Below, one piece after another: positions 42,801-54,700 of a stretch of DNA of 64,000 nucleotides (the stretch's first letter is position 1; each line of letters opens with the position of its first letter). The position numbers and the translations under genes were made by a program. This DNA is from Erythroxylum novogranatense (lineage: Eukaryota; Streptophyta; Magnoliopsida; Malpighiales; Erythroxylaceae). The stretch is taken from assembly GCA_029891385.1 (NCBI GenBank), contig CM057229.1:5551001-5615000 (forward strand). The letters run 5' to 3'. The notes under the pieces were generated by a model. It was not told where the DNA came from. It worked only from the letters and a program-made list of their open reading frames with translations, and made no database searches.

Positions 42801-43273
42801 TTTGAAGTCGGTGAGAAAGTGTTTCTCAAGACGTCTCCTTGGAAAGGAGTAATGAGGTTTGGTAAGAAGGGTAAGTTGAGTCCGAGGTATGTGGGTCCTT
42901 ATGAAATCCTTGAGAGGATTGGGCCACTCGCCTACAGGTTGGCGTTACCTCCGGAATTGTCGCAGATCCACGACGTCTTCCATGTTTCCATGTTGAGGAG
43001 GTATAGATCGGATCCTTCTCATATCATTCAGGCTAGTGAGGTGCAGTTGCGAGATGATCTGAGTTATGAGGAGCAACCAGTGGAGATCTTGGATACCAAG
43101 GAAAAAGTCCTCAGGAATAAGACGGTTCAGCTAGTCAAAGTCCTGTGGAGGAATCATTCGGTAGAGGAGGCTACATGGGAGCTATTGGACGCTATGAAGG
43201 ATAAGTATCCGTATCTCTTCGATGATTCAGGTAATAATTTCGAGGACGAATTTTTTTTTAAGAGGGGGAGAAA
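39801..43273 (+). pseudogene. Gypsy pol (protease, RT, RNase H, integrase, chromodomain), broken
   Basis: The protease has LIDLGSTHSF at about 39898 (DLG where DSG, DTG or DPG is usual). The RT has the active site FIDDIL at 40898-40915 within a well-kept domain from about 40350. RNase H starts at VYSDAS (41336-41353) and continues after a frameshift near 41390 with TDHKSLKYL and DALSRKS. Integrase has a damaged HHCC finger (AMQPG for AMHPG, and FLVCQQ for CLxCQQ) at about 41990-42115. Its catalytic parts are TMDFLMG, SDRDPRF and [11 protein letters not shown]. After another frameshift near 42760 the C-terminus carries the [13 protein letters not shown] motif and a chromodomain-like end ([16 protein letters not shown]). 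Stops at 41413-41415, 42289-42291 and 42544-42546 are all TAG. A frameshift also lies near 40250. Confidence 0.92.
43260..43273 (+). promoter_or_regulatory. Gypsy polypurine tract
   Basis: AAGAGGGGGAGAAA directly before the 3' LTR, the plus-strand priming site. It touches the LTR start TGTTGGACC without a gap. Confidence 0.92.
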
Positions 43274-45449
43274 TGTTGGACCCCGAATTTTTTTTATGAT
43301 GTTATTAAGTATGAATTGTGTTAATTATGTGTTTATGCCTTAGTTTGATTAAATTGAGAGGATTATTGGATAATTAAGGTTTAATTGTGGTTAAGTGAGA
43401 ATTAAAAGGATAATATGTGTGAAGGCATTTTAGGAAGATTGCTGAAGTTGAAAAGGTTAAAGCCTTGTTAGGAAGGGCTTAATGGTCTTTGACTTAGGCT
43501 TAAAAGAAAGAATTAGAAAGGAAGAAGAGAATAGAAGAAGAAAAGAAAAGAAGAAAGGAGTTGTCGTAGGTGGAGGGAAGAAGAGGAGAGAAATAGGATT
43601 TGCGATCCAAGAGATTTTCCGACGGTTTGAAACAATTTCCAGGTAAGTTAGCTTCTTGTAATCTTGTTTCAGTAAGATTTAACCTTGGATTTGGGTTAAA
43701 TGAAGTAGGATCGGTGGTTTTAGGGTTTTAGGGCAAAAATGGTTAGATTTCGTGGGTTGATGTGTTTATGATAGATTTTGAGTTGCTGCTGGGTTAAAAA
43801 TGTAGTATAAGAGATGATCTAAGGTTTAGATGTGATGTATTTCTGTTTGGGAGAGAATTGAAGTTAGAAAATGTTGGAAATCGGGTTTCGGAGTAGTTCT
43901 CCAGACCCGTACGTCGCGACATGCATATGAACACGCTACGACGTGGAGTTCGTCGCGACGTATAATAATTAAATTCGCCATGACGCAGAAGAGGTGTTCA
44001 TGCCACAAGACGCTGCTGCGCACGCCATAGCGAAAGCACAAATTGCTCACCGCGACGAACCCCGTTGTCGAGAAAGATGATTTTTGGTATTTGGGGCATA
44101 TCTTGAGGTGTAGATGTCCAATTGAGGTGATTTCAAATTTGTTGTGAACGAGAAATAGAGGGCCATAAGGTTTATGAAGAAGGGAAGTTCGGAATTAGCC
44201 TCTAAGGGTTCGAGATTTTAGATGGAAGTCGAGTGGAGGCTTTGAGTGCTTTTCTTTTTAGATTTTCAAGTTTATGAATATTTTCTTTAAATATTGATCG
44301 AATGGAAACTTGGTTTGTTTTAGGAAACCAAGCTGACCTGATTCCATCGCAAGAGGAAGGACAACAGTGAGTCGGATACTCATCGATATTAGGTGGGTAA
44401 TGTACTTATAGTTATTGTGTGACTAGGCAATTTCTTGACTATGTATGAATATATGTTATATGTTATGTGTGTTTAAACATGATGATTTGAATGATTTTGA
44501 TTTCTTATACTTTGAAAGAATTATGAGAATGGATAGCATTAACTTTTGATTCTGAGCATGTTATGCCTCGACTTCGGTCATGGCATTTTGACTAAATGCA
44601 AAGTATAAAAGCATACCATATGATAAAATGATTATGAGCATGATTATGTGCTTTTGTTTGGGCGAGAGTGGAACCATTTCGTTCGTCACGTGCACGTCGA
44701 CAAGAACCTTCTCCCGGCTGCCCGCTTGTGGCCTATGAGATCCGAATGGACTCATTTCATTCAAAGTGTAAACTTCGGTTTCTCCCTTTTATTTCCATGG
44801 AACCCTCGAGCCATTATGATGTGCATTGCATATGCGAATTATTCGTTGTGAAGCATACTTTGTGACGTATTTGTGAGTTGAACTAACTATGCTGAATGCG
44901 TGTATTGTTAGCTTAGCATGTAAGAGCTAGAATTGATGTAAGCACATATATAATATATATACATTCATATGCTTGAATTTGTGCTAATTGCCGATGGCTA
45001 TAATTATATTAGCCACTGAGCTGCGTAGCTCAACCTATTATTTTCCTCCTCAGGTGCAACTCAGGACATCAGTTCATCCTTGCCAGGCATCGAAGAACTC
45101 CGCAGTAGTTAGAGATCATTGTATTAAGTTAGTATTTTAGCTGGCCCTCGAGCATGTCATCATGGAGCATATTTCATGTATTTTGGATTTAGACTTATTT
45201 GTATTATGTATGGTTGATAACACTTGTTGAACTTCTTTTGGATTGTAATGGCATGAAGCCCCTTGGCTTATGGGATATTTATTGCATAGATCGAATGATT
45301 GGGTGTATGATATTCGTGTGTAAAATTTTGCATTTGCGAATCGACTTTTGTATGGATGTTGGAATCGGGTCCGATGTTTTGTGTAGCCCGTGGCGGGCGC
45401 AGCCCGATGGGCCACCTCGGGAATAGGGTTCCGGGGCCCAGGCCCAACA
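43274..45449 (+). repeat. Gypsy 3' LTR
   Basis: 2176 bp, colinear with the 5' LTR. The length difference of 80 bp is explained by one extra block at about 43985-44065, between CGCCATGACG and AAAGATGATT, that the 5' LTR lacks. Other differences are scattered substitutions. Confidence 0.95.
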
Positions 45450-45976
45450 ATCGTTGGGCTCCTTATCTGACAACAATTCATAAGGTGTCTTCCATTTTAT
45501 AGATGTAGAAGGCCACCTATTTATGAGATAAGTAGCATGTAAGATACTATCAACCCAAATTTAACATCTAAGCATTACTGGTACAGACTCCCAGTTTACT
45601 TACTGAAATCAAGTTGTGACTGAAACTAGGAACAAACAACACATTATTCAGCATCAGATTATTGCTCAATACCACATCTCCTTTATACTTCTCATCAACA
45701 TCCACTCTATTGGTAAATGCACTTTAGTAGATCTTGCAACTTCAAACAAGTTCTGAAACCATTCTTTCCTAGTGCATTTATGTGTGGAAGCACCAATGTC
45801 AATTATCCACTCATCACTTTTTGCATACATAGGCACATTCGTCTGTGAATTCACTAGCAGCCTACCTGCATGTTCAATATTGACAAAATTCATGCATTCC
45901 GAATCAACAATTTCTTTGCCTTTCATAATCTTCAAAAGCTCTTTTTGAATCAGCTTTGTAATATCTGCATTATTTT
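45450..45976 (-). pseudogene. Old copia element: protease and integrase piece
   Basis: From right to left, a gag-protease stretch (ADITKLIQKELLKIM) leads to the protease site WIIDIGASTH, with the DIGAS form of the usual DTGAS/DSGAS. A VLFVPSF-like pre-integrase piece follows, and then an integrase piece ending in KTPYELL-like and LLSDKEPND sequence at the gypsy insertion point. The integrase core is largely missing, so there is an internal deletion. The right edge at 45976 is the target site atttt of the next insertion. Confidence 0.82.
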
Positions 45977-48148
45977 TGTAGCACCCCACTCCCGCGAGAC
46001 CCGAACCCGACATCGACGGTGATATCCGAGACCGTGCCCCGCAAGGGTGGCGTGCTAGAGTACTAAACTTATTCAAAATTCTCGATACACAACTTTTCTC
46101 AAACATACTAGCGAAAGTCAAATAATCAAAGAGGGCAAAAGCCCCTTTCAATCATATATGCCAATTTCAAAATTTTCATATGGCCATTTGGCCCTTTTCA
46201 CAAATACTAACCACTGAGTCATGTCAAATAACAATTCATACTAAAAATATCCGAATAACCAATTTGATACAAAATATAGACATGTAATGCAGACGCGGAC
46301 TGATCCCGACCTCTAATCTTCACTTGAATGCTGAAAGAATACCCCCGTGTGTCTGACGGGGTACCAATCGATCCCTGAAAAATAAATGCAATGTTGGGTG
46401 AGTTTGCTAACTCAGTGAGAAATCATCATCGATGGTCCACAAACTCATGCATATTCAAACATTCATACAATATCATACATATATCACAAACGAAAATCAC
46501 ATGCATTCAATTTCACAGCTATGAGGCGTTTCGCCTCTCACACAATTCACATTTGATCATTCATATATGCAATGTGAATGTGACATTTTCATTTTCTTTT
46601 CGTTTTTGTGACCGTGCGCCTGAGCTCATTAACGTTGAGCCAGTGGCTCTGAAATTTCGTTGGAACAGAGGTCCTGTGCGTTGAGCTTAAAGCTCTCATA
46701 TACGTTGGGCGTGATATGCCCTGATAATCCCAGTGACGGGCACAATGCGTTGAGCCTGTGGCTCTGAATACGTTGGGCCTGAATGCCCCGATCTGATGGC
46801 GTGTGGTATCCGAAAGCATCTGCGTGGGAGAGCCCTCAGGGTATGCACCACCTCAGGGGGCAAGCGATACCACGACATTACGTTGGCTGCTCCGGTCACA
46901 ACTGTCATTATCTGATCATGTAATTATGCATGGATGCATATGTTCCACTTTCCATTGATAGTCATTCACAATCATTTATATGTCAATGCTATTTTCCATT
47001 TCTTCGGAACCTAGGTCCGATATCTCAATCATATACATTTACACTTTATTTCATTTACGCATTCATGGCCATTTACACACAATAACACTTCAATATCACA
47101 TATTCAATATTTCGGACACCCATGGTCCGAAACCAATCAAGTCAAACACACATATATCCCTCCATTATCTCCACAAGGCATCATTGCAAGATATTAAACG
47201 CATAAAGGCTGAGGAACCAACTAGGTTACTCACCTGAACTTCCTAGTTGTTGCCTGGAAGCTCCAGCACTGTCTGTGGAATAACGATCCAACGGTGCCTT
47301 TATAATAATCAAATAATTACCCAATTACGAAAATACACAATCAGAAATAATTTGATAATGCACATGTCTTAATTTGAAATTATATAATGCATGATCATGA
47401 TTTTCCAGCGCTCTATCCAAATCTCTCGCTTCATAACCGAAATTCACTATTCACTAAGTCAATAGCATCTATCGATTTCTCAAATCCCTCATTTAAAACT
47501 CTAATTATACTCCCATTAGTCAAAACATAACTCTTAGGTTGCATTTGAAACTATAATGGACTCTCTTTCGATAATTACGATCTCTCTCTAATTAAAATTC
47601 AAGCTCTCAATCTCTACCACAATTGTAGACCTCTTTCTCTACTTCGTAACGAATCCAGAATTACCTCAATTGGAGGTCTACACCAAAAGTTATGCCCTAA
47701 AAGTCCAAATCAACCCATCTCAAAAATCATCCATCGCCACGACCTCATGACCCCTCGCATGCCGTAGGAACCGTTCATGCATGGCGAACACCTTCATCGG
47801 ACTCGCCACGACGAAGAAAAAGGTTTCACAAGGCGAAAGCACGCATTTTCTCGCCGCGGTGAGGCCTTTTCCAGACGTCGCGACGTGCGGCCCACATCGT
47901 CTTGTCCGATCGATTTTTCGAGCATTCTCTCTCTAAAAACCAGTATTAATTACTCTAAACTACACAATCTTTCATATTTAACCCCATGAATGCATCTAAC
48001 ACAATAAATAACAACATTAAATCATATACTTACCAAATCAAACTCAAAACTTTCGAATATCAGAAAATCCCTAAACCTTTAACACCAACGGTTTAGCTCC
48101 CAAAGCCATACCAAACATCATCTTCCTTAGGGTTTAGGCTGGGATTGA

Positions 48149-50571
48149 TGTAACACCCAAATACCCCCTGGGAGGATACATGGATGCCACCCAAGACATA
48201 ACAAACAAAATCAAACATTACACATATGCATTGTTTTAAAATCTAAGTTTAACACACAGATAATACATCTCAGACTTTCCAGAAACAAATCCAAAGAATA
48301 TGTACAGGCCCAAATAAACCAAACAAAATACATATTCGAGTGACACAAAAACTCTGACTCCTTTGGCCACTGCGGTTGACTTGTCCCAGTCCTTAATCTC
48401 TTTGCTCTGTACCTATACGGGGCAAATCCATCTTGCTAAGCTTATAGCTTAGTGAGTAATCATTTATCTAATTTAACCAATTTCTTTTCACAATAACGAT
48501 ATAAGCATGCATTCAGAGATTAATACTCGGGCAAAATGCACTTCATAATGATGTTATCATTAATGAACAAAACAAATCAAAATTCCATAAAATAGAAGTG
48601 GGTAACGGACTTATCGAAGATCAAGTCTCGACACCGAAGTGTCCATATCGAAGACACCGGTGTCACGAAGATCAAGTCTCGACACCGAAGTGTCCATATC
48701 GAAGACACCAAGTGTCACGAGAAGATCAAGTCTCGACACCGAGGTGTCCATATCGAAGACACCGTGTCACGAAGACCAAGTCTCGACATCAAGTTTCACG
48801 AAGCCTTCTGAGACCTTCTAGGCATGCCTATTTACCCACAACTCGGACTAACATTTTTAAACCAGAACAAAGTCATTTATGATAATTCATGTGCAAAGCA
48901 AGTAGCACTTCCAATGATATAAACATGCGGCAAACGCCTCGGACAATCATTGTCCGAAATTCAGAACACAACACTTCAATATCACAATCATCAATCAATA
49001 CCTCGGACCTTCATGTCCGGAACCAATTAGCAATTCAGTACACATCACAATCAAGTTACTTCAGTAAACAAATCAAAGTGAGACCATCCCAGGTCTATTA
49101 CAAGTACTAAAGTCTCTTGCATATGTATCATGCATGTTCATGACAAATTTTCGGGATTAATCAAGAACGTACTCTATCGATCCGGATGTAGTCAAATTCA
49201 CTAATTCCTTTTTAATTTATTAAATCGAAAAATGTCCAAGTTCATATACAAATCAAATACTTTACTATATAGTATAACGGCTAGTAAATAACGGTCATAA
49301 AAATTGTTCTATAAATAGAGACCACTCCTCCATAATTTCCTTCATCCCTCCACATTCTTTCTTTCTTACCTCACAATTTCTTCTAGACGAAAACCACATC
49401 TCAAAATGTTGTCCGCTATCACATGTTTTTGTATACTTCTTATCTTTCTGTATCTTTGTTTGATTCTTAGTGTTAGTGTAGAGCCAAAAGAAGCTCACCC
49501 TTTTTTTCTCTTCTTAGTAGTTCCTATGATCTTTATGCTGCTTATTGGCATAGCATTAGAGAATTAATGATATATCTATGGGAATAAAGGAATTCAGTAT
49601 TTCTCTCTATTATACTATTCATAAATACGTATACGACTGTTCACAAATACGGATACTGTTCACGGAGACATACTGTAGTAATATACTGTTCACTAGTCAC
49701 TATTCACTACTATTCACTATTTACTATTTACTATTTACTATTTACTATTCACCGACAATCGCTCACACAATCGCTCAATCGACAATCGCTCATCGCCTCC
49801 TACCTTACGAAAATCACTTGTTCATTTCATTTTTCTTTCTTTCTTTTCTTTTTCCTCTCAATTTCTTTAGCAATTCACTTAAAACCTTATATATACAGGA
49901 TTTCTAACCTATCGTAATCGCCGAAACAACTTAAACTCCAAAGATCGCAAAACTAATGATCGTGAACAAAACAAAACATGAACACCATAAAACCGAAAAC
50001 TCAAAACCACAACCAAAACAAAACAAGGTTGTAATTGATGATGAAACAGAGGGTGAGTACTTACTAATTTCGAAAACTTCGACGGTCGAGTGAGTGAAAT
50101 ATTGTCGATGAAGAACAAATGTCCAAGTCGATTATTGGGTTTCTTCTTGTTTGCAGATTAAACACATTTATAATCCGTGTCAAATGATTAACAAATGCTC
50201 TTATCTAAACCGTCCATTTATTATTATTTTATTAATATAATAGTCTTTATTAAAACCAATTACACACTTATGATTTCTTAGAACAAACAAATACCGTAAT
50301 TCCAGCATAACTTCCAAAAATTCACCAAAATTTTGTCATAAAATAATGACTTCCAAATAATTGTTCAAAAATACTAAATCGTCCACCAACAATTTCTAAA
50401 ATCATCAAGTATCCAAAATTACTAAAATTATCTTAATACAAATCAATCAATCCAAGTGTCATTAAACCAATGTACCAAAATGCCATGAATGCATGTCAAA
50501 ATGTCAAAGAGACATAACATAAATCGGACTAAATTTTCTTCATATGCTAACCCCTAATTTGGGGCGTTACA
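48149..50571. mobile_element. LTR-like unit nested in the solo LTR
   Basis: The unit starts TGTAACACCCAAATACC and ends TTTGGGGCGTTACA, like LTRs of Tekay/Del-type gypsy elements, and is 2423 bp long without coding sequence. The flanks attga and atttg are not a convincing duplication, so a solo LTR is probable but not proven. It contains a tandem repeat at 48613-48800 and Tyr/Phe-rich low-complexity DNA (ttactattcac words) near 49690-49750. Confidence 0.6.
48613..48800. repeat. Tandem repeat, about 52-bp unit, four copies
   Basis: The word GATCAAGTCTCGACACCGA (last copy diverged) recurs at about 48619, 48670, 48724 and 48776, with GTGTCCATATCGAAGACACC between copies. Each unit contains the inverted pair GTGTC/GACAC, so it can fold. 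It lies within the nested LTR-like unit. Confidence 0.85.
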
Positions 50572-51267
50572 ATTTGCACAAGGAAGAAGAAACAAACAAC
50601 AAGCCAACGATCACTCGCGCAAGGAGGAAGAACGGGGGATCGATCGATGGAGGAGAATCGTGCCCTAGGAGAAGAAAAGGATTTCTTTCCTTTTCAAACG
50701 AGAACATATATATATATATAGAACAAAGAAACCTCTTTTCATTTTTTCTCCCAAAACATTTAAATCTCTATCTCTAATCGCTTTTATTTCCATTCAATTC
50801 ATCTCCAAATCTCAATGACTCCATATAATAATTTCAAAATCATAATTCTATATTTCCATTGCCAATGGACAATTATTTCGGTCCAATTTATTCAATCATC
50901 CGCCACTTAAGATTTCGGTCCGGACATTTCCTCCCAAATTTTCAGAAAAATTTCCTAAAGTTGACTGCCAACTGGCGATCACTCTAATACAGTTCCCACT
51001 CAATATGCAAACTCAATTAGTCCAAATTTTTCAATAAATCACAATCAAATCTAATATCTCATAATTTCACACTTCATATCATATTCACGTATTCACAATC
51101 AAAAGCCGGGAAATATCATGAATGCATGTACCTATATGTGCGTGTGCAAAAGACTCATGGCCTCCAAAATTAGAGGTCAACAGGATGCTCAGTCGATATT
51201 ATGCGGTAATATCCTATCCCGCTTCAATTTACCAATATGACCTTCCCATCGGTGACGGGATGTTACA

Positions 51268-51763
51268 ATTTTACTATTCTGAATTCTCATAAAAAAGAAC
51301 TTCTGCCAAGTGGACCTATTTGCCCTTTCTATCTGCTTGAACTCCCTCCTTTTGCTTCAATTCCTTCCATCAATCCAGATAACCATGAATTTTAAAACAA
51401 GAGTCCTTATGATGCCCTTCCATATTGCAATGATCACAATGTTTATCCTCTTTCTTTTTGTTATCAGTTTTTTTAACTTTCTTTGCCAACATTACTGCCC
51501 TAACAAACATAACACTGTTTTCTGTTTACTCAGTATTTTGCACTTGTATGTGTCTCTGCCTTTCAACTCTTACAACTATAGAGTACACCTTATCAATACT
51601 AGGTAAAGGATCAGATGCTAAGATTTGACTTCTAATATGATCAAAAAACTGATTAAGTCCCATTAAGAATTGCAACACTCTATGCTTCATTTCTGTTGCT
51701 TCTAGTTTCTTGTTCAGTTCACATTTGCAACCACATATATACACATTGGCATCAGTTCCAACC
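51268..51763 (-). pseudogene. Old copia element: second gag piece
   Basis: The frame 51744-51526 includes LEATEMKHRVLQFLMGLNQF and ILASDPLPSIDKVYSIV, the hallmark end of copia gag (UBN2-type) with its usual FLMGLN and DPLPS words. After a stop, another frame gives a zinc knuckle of the form CDHCNMEGHHKDSC at about 51440-51400. The piece joins the gag start at 61035-61500 across the 51764-61034 insertion, with caacc as target site. Confidence 0.88.
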
Positions 51764-54700
51764 TGTTAGAATATATTTTATATATTCTTTGTTTAGTTTT
51801 GGCATTTTGAATTAGACATATAAGAAAATTAAAATTATTATATGGATTGATGAAGATGGATGGTGTAACATTCCATCACCGATTGGAATGATAAAATAGT
51901 AATTTGGGACGGGTTATGAGTGTGTAAACTAGTCTCGGCATGTTCATGCATAATATGGCCCCCATATATGCATAAATTGTAATTTTTGTATATACACATG
52001 ATTGTACATGCAGTCATGACATTTCCCGACATTTGTGTTTACGGTGAAAAACATATGATTTAGTGCTTGAAAATTGAATTGGAGTGATTTATGTGTGTTT
52101 TACATTTTTAGGGACTTTTAGAAATTTTTCTGGAATTTTTGGGGAACAATGTCCGGATCGAAAAAATTGTCAAGTGACGGACTGATTAGATTTTCAGTAC
52201 TGAAAATGACTGTTCAATGGCACTGAAAAATTAGATACATGATTTTAGGATTTATTACTTTGAGCAATTGAAAATTTGGAGAGAAATTGGACTAGAAATT
52301 AATTGTTTTGGAAAGGAAATAAATGAACCTTTAAAAATAAGACAAGTGGCAAGTGACACATGTCACTTGCCTACTTAGTATTATGCTTAAGTGTTATATA
52401 AATATCTTAGCTTTGGAGAACTTACACGACACTTTGAGGTTTAAAAGTGAGAAAGGTGCTTTGTGAGATTTTCTTCTCTCATCCGTGGGTTCTCATTGTT
52501 CTTCTTCTTCTTTGGTCTTCTTCACTTGTTCTAGCTTATTTGCTACTCTTCTCTTCTCCTTAAGTGCTCCTTTTCATGTGTTCAAGCTTAAGCCTTCTAC
52601 ATCCCTTAAAAAAAAGGGTGATTGTCGTGTATGTGAGGTGAGGAGGAGGAATTGGCGAGTTGGTGAAAAGTGGAATAAATGAAGAATTAAAGGCTTGTTT
52701 AGGTGAGAATTTTGTCTTATGTTCTTTAATTGGTAGTTAGAAGCATTTAGTGTGATTTATTGTGCATTAATTCCATGAAAGCTTATGGTTTGATTGTATG
52801 GGTATGTTTCTTCTTTGATTGATTGATGATTGGTAAATGATGAATTAGAAGTTAATGGATGAGATGTTATGTTGTATTAAGTTGTTTTGGCTTGGTTTTA
52901 ATGATGTTAGATGATTAATTTTTAAAAGGAAATGATTGAGTATGTGTGCTGGGATTTTGTGGGTTTATGTTCAAGTGAAGTTCTTGATGAAAGTTTGGCT
53001 GGATGAGTGATTAAATTAGATGCTTATTGATGTAGGAATGGCGTTAGAATGAAAGGAGTAGAGTTAGGTATAAAATCTGGAAAATTTACCTTGAGTATGT
53101 TTCAGGTTTTTTATCATAACTTTTACTATGGTTATGTTATTAAGTTGAGGTTTAGCTTGAATTAAACTTGAGAAGTTTGACTATAATTCATATGAAGGAA
53201 GTTATGTCCAATTGTAGCTTGAAAGGTTTTAAATTTTGCCTTGAAAGTGAGTTATGTGTGCAGCATGAACAGTAATCGAGAAATGTGACCTGAAACTTTG
53301 ATGAATTTTTCTAGATTGATTTAGGTTGAATTTGTGAAATTGGTCTTCATGGAAGTTGAAGAATTTCTTGTTAGCTTTTCATTGCCACTAAGTATGTTAT
53401 TTTTCAATTTTTAGGTTGGAAGATATGGCTGATTAACTTTCAGATGGTAATTTGTGTATTAATGTGTTCTAGTATGTGTAATGTTTCTAAGTATGGATTT
53501 TGGTGATTTATGGGTTCTGGTGCAAATTTTGGACTGTTATGATTGGAATTAGCTCAAGTGAGCTTATGGAAGGTTGTATAGGGATGTTTTAGCTTTGTAA
53601 TAAGGTATAATATTCGAATTTTGAATGAAGGGATTGTAAGTTATGAATTTGTAAAGTTTGGATATGGTTTAGGTTCTATGCTGATTTAATACCCTATAAT
53701 AGGGCAACCACAATAATGGGAGCATTTGACCTAGTTAGAGATGGAATTTGGTTCTAAGTCCTTCATGAGAATTTTAGCATGTTTTCTGATTTTTTATTGA
53801 TATAGAGTATGTAATTTTTCGAGAATGGGATAGGAAATTATGCTTTTTGAAAGATTGTGTTACTGTTGAGAATGACTTATATAGGCAGAAACTTTGATTA
53901 AGAATTTGATTTGTTTAGAGATTGAATTTGCTTCCAAGTTATTCATGAAACTTGCAGAATATGTTTTGATATTTCTTTTGACTTATAGCTTGGAATTTTT
54001 TGCATAAGGAATGGAAAGATACGATTTTTAGTAGAGTGCAGTTACTGTTCATATGGTAGTTTTACTGTTTCATTGAGCAGAAACTTTGTTTGTGTTTTTG
54101 ACCCTCTTAGATATTGAATTGGATTGGGGTGTCTTCTTGAAGATTGTAGTACATGTTTAGAGCTTTCTAATGGTGTATAATGTGCCTTATTTGGAGTTAG
54201 GAGGAAAAACTTATGGGGGTTGGACCTAGTTCAGTTACTGTTCATATGGTAAATTTGGGCAGCATCTTTGGAAGGGTTTCTCACCCCTTTAGAGCCTTCA
54301 TTGATTTTTACATCCTTCATAAAAGATGTAGATTATGTTTTACCCTTTTCATTGAGATATAATATGCAATTTTAGGGATTTGGAGTAAGAAGTTATGAGG
54401 ATTGGAAGAACACAGTTACTGTTCATTTGGCCATTTTATGGACAGTAACTTTGAGGTAGTTTTGACACCCTTAGAGGTGAGATTGGTTTGTGAGCCCTTC
54501 ATAGAACTTGTAGAGTTTCTTGTGATCTTTCCAATGAGACCTCATTTGTGATCTTTGGACTTTTTTGTGAAAATTTAGGTGTTGAGGAAGGAAGTGAAGG
54601 AATCTTTAAATTTCCTTAAATTTATTAGTCTTATTATTAGTTTTATTTATCAATGGGATTATTTTCCTTTGTGCATAACTGTTTCGTCCGACCTTCGATC

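Larger units (their letters stand above)
36269..45449 (+). mobile_element. Ty3/gypsy LTR retrotransposon, chromovirus (Tekay/Del-like)
   Basis: Two LTRs of about 2.1 kb with TGTTGGACC...GCCCAACA ends enclose a primer-binding site, gag, protease, RT, RNase H, integrase and a purine tract in the order of Ty3/gypsy. The flanks are atagt (36264-36268) and atcgt (45450-45454), a 5-bp duplication with one mismatch. The integrase end carries a chromodomain-like segment, which places it among chromoviruses, most like the Tekay/Del clade. Five in-frame stops and about four frameshifts make it non-autonomous. The LTRs remain clearly alike, so it is younger than the copia element it interrupts. Confidence 0.95.
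45977..51267. mobile_element. Large solo LTR (family L), interrupted by a nested LTR-like unit
   Basis: It starts TGTAGCACCCCACTCCCG and ends GACGGGATGTTACA, with a perfect 5-bp duplication atttt at 45972-45976 and 51268-51272. No gag or pol is present, so it is a solo LTR. Removing the nested unit at 48149-50571 leaves about 2.87 kb. The reverse-complement relative at 51864-56367 shares both ends and an internal part with GAGC/GCTC palindromes (46600-46800). The flanking copia gag resumes on both sides. An alternative is a non-autonomous element without coding region. Confidence 0.82.

Noticed and set aside
48613..48800. Regular spaced repeats resembling a CRISPR array
   Set aside because: Units are contiguous with no unique spacers, only four are present, and the locus is a plant LTR.
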